DNA from: Paramecium octaurelia
Taxonomy: Eukaryota; Ciliophora; Oligohymenophorea; Peniculida; Parameciidae
Direction: 5' to 3'
NCBI GenBank assembly: GCA_905182995.1
Contig: CAJJDP010000033.1
Coordinates: 393,952 to 457,951, forward strand
Length of the DNA stretch: 64,000 nt
Part shown: piece after piece, positions 63,832 to 64,000 of the stretch
How the letters are laid out: each line of letters starts with the position of its first letter
Position numbering within the stretch: position 1 is the stretch's first letter
The notes under the pieces: model-generated
The model's database searches: none
The model's input: the letters and a program-made list of their open reading frames with translations, nothing else
What the model was told of the DNA's origin: nothing
Translations under genes and position numbers: made by a program

Positions 63832-64000
63832 TCATTTTTTTTTTGGTTACTATTTAAGACCACCTTCTGGATTGATAATCACTTCGATCTCTATTGGCGC
63901 AAAATCACCTATTGAATTTGTTGATTTATTAGAAATAACTAAGGTAAAGGAAATCACTACCATAATAATATTTGCCAGGAGGAAAATCTTCAGGGTATTC
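63832..64000 (-). CDS. 3' end of a gene running off the window, partial
   Basis: The minus strand from the window edge reads EYPEDFPPGKYYY, then, after a 22-nt intron (63939-63960), ISNKSTNSIGDFAPIEIEV and INPEGGLKQQPKKK before TGA at 63832. The sequence is beta-like and hydrophilic; the family cannot be told from 48 residues. It converges with the Mei2-like gene (about 225 bp). Confidence 0.5.

Overview
The window looks like a macronuclear contig of a ciliate, most likely Paramecium or a close relative. In every gene that can be recognised, TAA and TAG are read as glutamine and TGA is the only stop. Introns are tiny (18-33 nt), mostly GTA...TAG, and the DNA is very AT-rich. Genes sit tens of bases apart on both strands. 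I joined exons by hand on this basis, so ordinary standard-code ORF calls see only fragments. No rRNA, tRNA, telomere repeat, CRISPR array, transposase or bacterial-type signal was seen.

Layout. 0.9-6 kb: small minus-strand genes (a MGNS-start coiled-coil protein, a C2HC zinc-finger protein), then ankyrin, coiled-coil and RTF2 genes on the plus strand. 6.0-14.8 kb (minus): one 2918-codon frame carrying an anoctamin/TMEM16 membrane module, a kinase-like domain without DFG, and a long helical/TPR-like tail. 15.1-16.0 kb (minus): a short SAS-6-like protein. 16.4-25.1 kb (minus): a giant cysteine-rich surface protein with a beta-helix region and C-terminal membrane segments. 25.3-32.5 kb (minus): a small unresolved gene, PPWD1 (WD40-cyclophilin), an EF-hand protein and a 1109-aa coiled-coil protein.

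32.6-50 kb, mixed strands: a Ulp1/SENP SUMO protease, an EF-hand/IQ/B-box-like coiled-coil protein, a p32/MAM33 protein, an LRR protein, a MIR-domain protein, a small CaaX protein, an Aurora-like kinase, a coiled-coil protein and a casein kinase 1. 50.3-64 kb: a Rab GTPase, SSNA1/DIP13, a p24 cargo receptor, a GH38 alpha-mannosidase, an EamA/DMT transporter, several unrecognised genes, CFAP45, a Mei2-like RRM protein and the 3' end of a further gene.

Taken together, the recognisable genes serve basal body and cilium structure (SAS-6-like, SSNA1, CFAP45), secretory traffic (Rab, p24, GH38, MIR), signalling (two kinases, EF-hand proteins), SUMO and RNA/replication functions. They appear to be ordinary interspersed eukaryotic genes rather than an operon or island. 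The most unusual items are the TMEM16-pseudokinase fusion, the frequent AAG 3' splice sites, the EF/IQ/B-box architecture, the altered metal-site motif of the mannosidase and the altered G4 motif of the Rab.
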